The translations under genes were made by a program, and so were the position numbers. DNA of 64,000 bases. Source: JAWLAT01 sp041395325 (lineage in GTDB: Bacteria; Pseudomonadota; Gammaproteobacteria; Xanthomonadales; SZUA-5). The notes under the pieces are model-generated. The model was not told where the DNA came from. It was given only the letters and a program-made list of their open reading frames with translations, and did no database searches. Shown here in pieces: positions 63,758 to 64,000 of the stretch (positions within the stretch are counted from its first letter, which is position 1; each line of letters starts with the position of its first letter). The stretch is from NCBI GenBank assembly GCA_041395325.1, contig JAWLAT010000017.1, positions 1 through 64,000 on the forward strand, given 5' to 3'.

Positions 63758-64000
63758 ATGCCAAAATCTATTGATCTGAGCTACCCAGCAGTTCTCGAGC
63801 AATGCACCGGGCACATCGCGAGCGGTCGCGACGAAAGTCGTGCCTTCCTTGCTTGGTTTATTGAGCATTACTACCGCCTAGAGCAGATTTCGGCTCAAGA
63901 CTCGGTATGTGATGGTCCGGATGACAAGGGCATCGACGGTATATACATTGACGACAATCTCGAACGGATCGATGTATTCCAGTCAGATAATTCAGAACGC
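63758..64000 (+). CDS. AIPR/Mrr-like defence protein, N-terminal part (runs off right edge)
   Basis: 81 codons from ATG 63758 with no stop before the window end. A helical start (DESRAFLAWFIEHYYRLEQI) leads to DGPDDKGIDGIYIDDNLERI and DVFQS. The pattern D-x-GID-x-IYID followed by a V-F-Q strand is typical of the N-terminus of AIPR (abortive infection phage resistance) and related nuclease-fold proteins. The full protein would normally be 500-700 residues. No good SD precedes the ATG. The low GC and decayed neighbours suggest acquired DNA. The assignment rests on a short motif only. Confidence 0.55.
   Translation, partial: MPKSIDLSYPAVLEQCTGHIASGRDESRAFLAWFIEHYYRLEQISAQDSVCDGPDDKGIDGIYIDDNLERIDVFQSDNSER

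Overview
The window is GC-rich chromosome of a gammaproteobacterium, most likely from the Xanthomonadales/Lysobacterales. This is inferred from gene content and order: a homodimeric-type AceE encoded without E2/E3 genes beside it, lpoA-yraN divergent from rsmI, trkH-trkA, RND efflux, LpxL-type acyltransferase and many long secreted Ig-repeat proteins. No rRNA, tRNA or CRISPR array was seen. The genus cannot be fixed from the sequence.

Left to right. 1-7.05 kb (minus): the 5' part of a giant secreted repeat protein that runs off the left edge, with a small exported protein directly upstream. 7.3-10 kb: aceE. 10-13.4 kb (minus): a hybrid sensor kinase and a glycosyltransferase. 13.4-15.1 kb: ammonium transporter amtB with a textbook NtrC/sigma-54 control region and a strong terminator. 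15.2-18.8 kb: a DUF3313-like exported protein, a pteridine reductase, and the overlapping set midA-like/vanZ-like/dtd. 18.9-25.4 kb: a TetR regulator followed by a complete RND efflux operon. 25.4-29 kb (minus): a DUF3857/transglutaminase/DUF2569 membrane protein and a membrane-anchored coiled-coil protein. 29.2-31.9 kb: a second aceE paralogue. 32-34.1 kb: three small genes. 34.1-39.9 kb (minus): WYL regulator, fghA, ACT protein, trkA, trkH and lpxL-like, tightly packed. 40-44 kb: a methyltransferase, then four tandem paralogues of a secreted four-cysteine family, interrupted by riboflavin synthase on the other strand. 44.4-46.8 kb: TPR-sulfotransferase, folB, folK. 46.9-52.1 kb: DNA glycosylase, FAD oxidase, yraN, lpoA and rsmI. 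52.5-59.5 kb: M3 peptidase, alpha/beta hydrolase, a zinc-ribbon protein, DUF924, SDR, pyrE and an FHA-GGDEF protein. 59.6-62.1 kb (minus): a GlxA-type regulator, a small exported protein and ppk2.

From about 62.3 kb the character changes. REP-like fragments cluster, GC content falls, frames are broken, and the window ends inside the 5' part of a gene whose N-terminus resembles AIPR/Mrr-type phage-resistance nucleases. This looks like the edge of a defence-type island that is partly decayed.

The most unusual observations are four. (1) A heptamer-based dispersed repeat occurs between genes and also, in the same reading frame, inside aceE and inside the outer-membrane efflux gene, adding nearly the same peptide to two unrelated proteins. 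(2) A palindrome related to TTTGACA-NN-TGTCTAG lies upstream of tetR, the RND operon and a distant secreted-protein/GlxA operon, which suggests one regulon. (3) Four secreted cysteine-protein paralogues lie in tandem. (4) The right edge carries the defence-like island.
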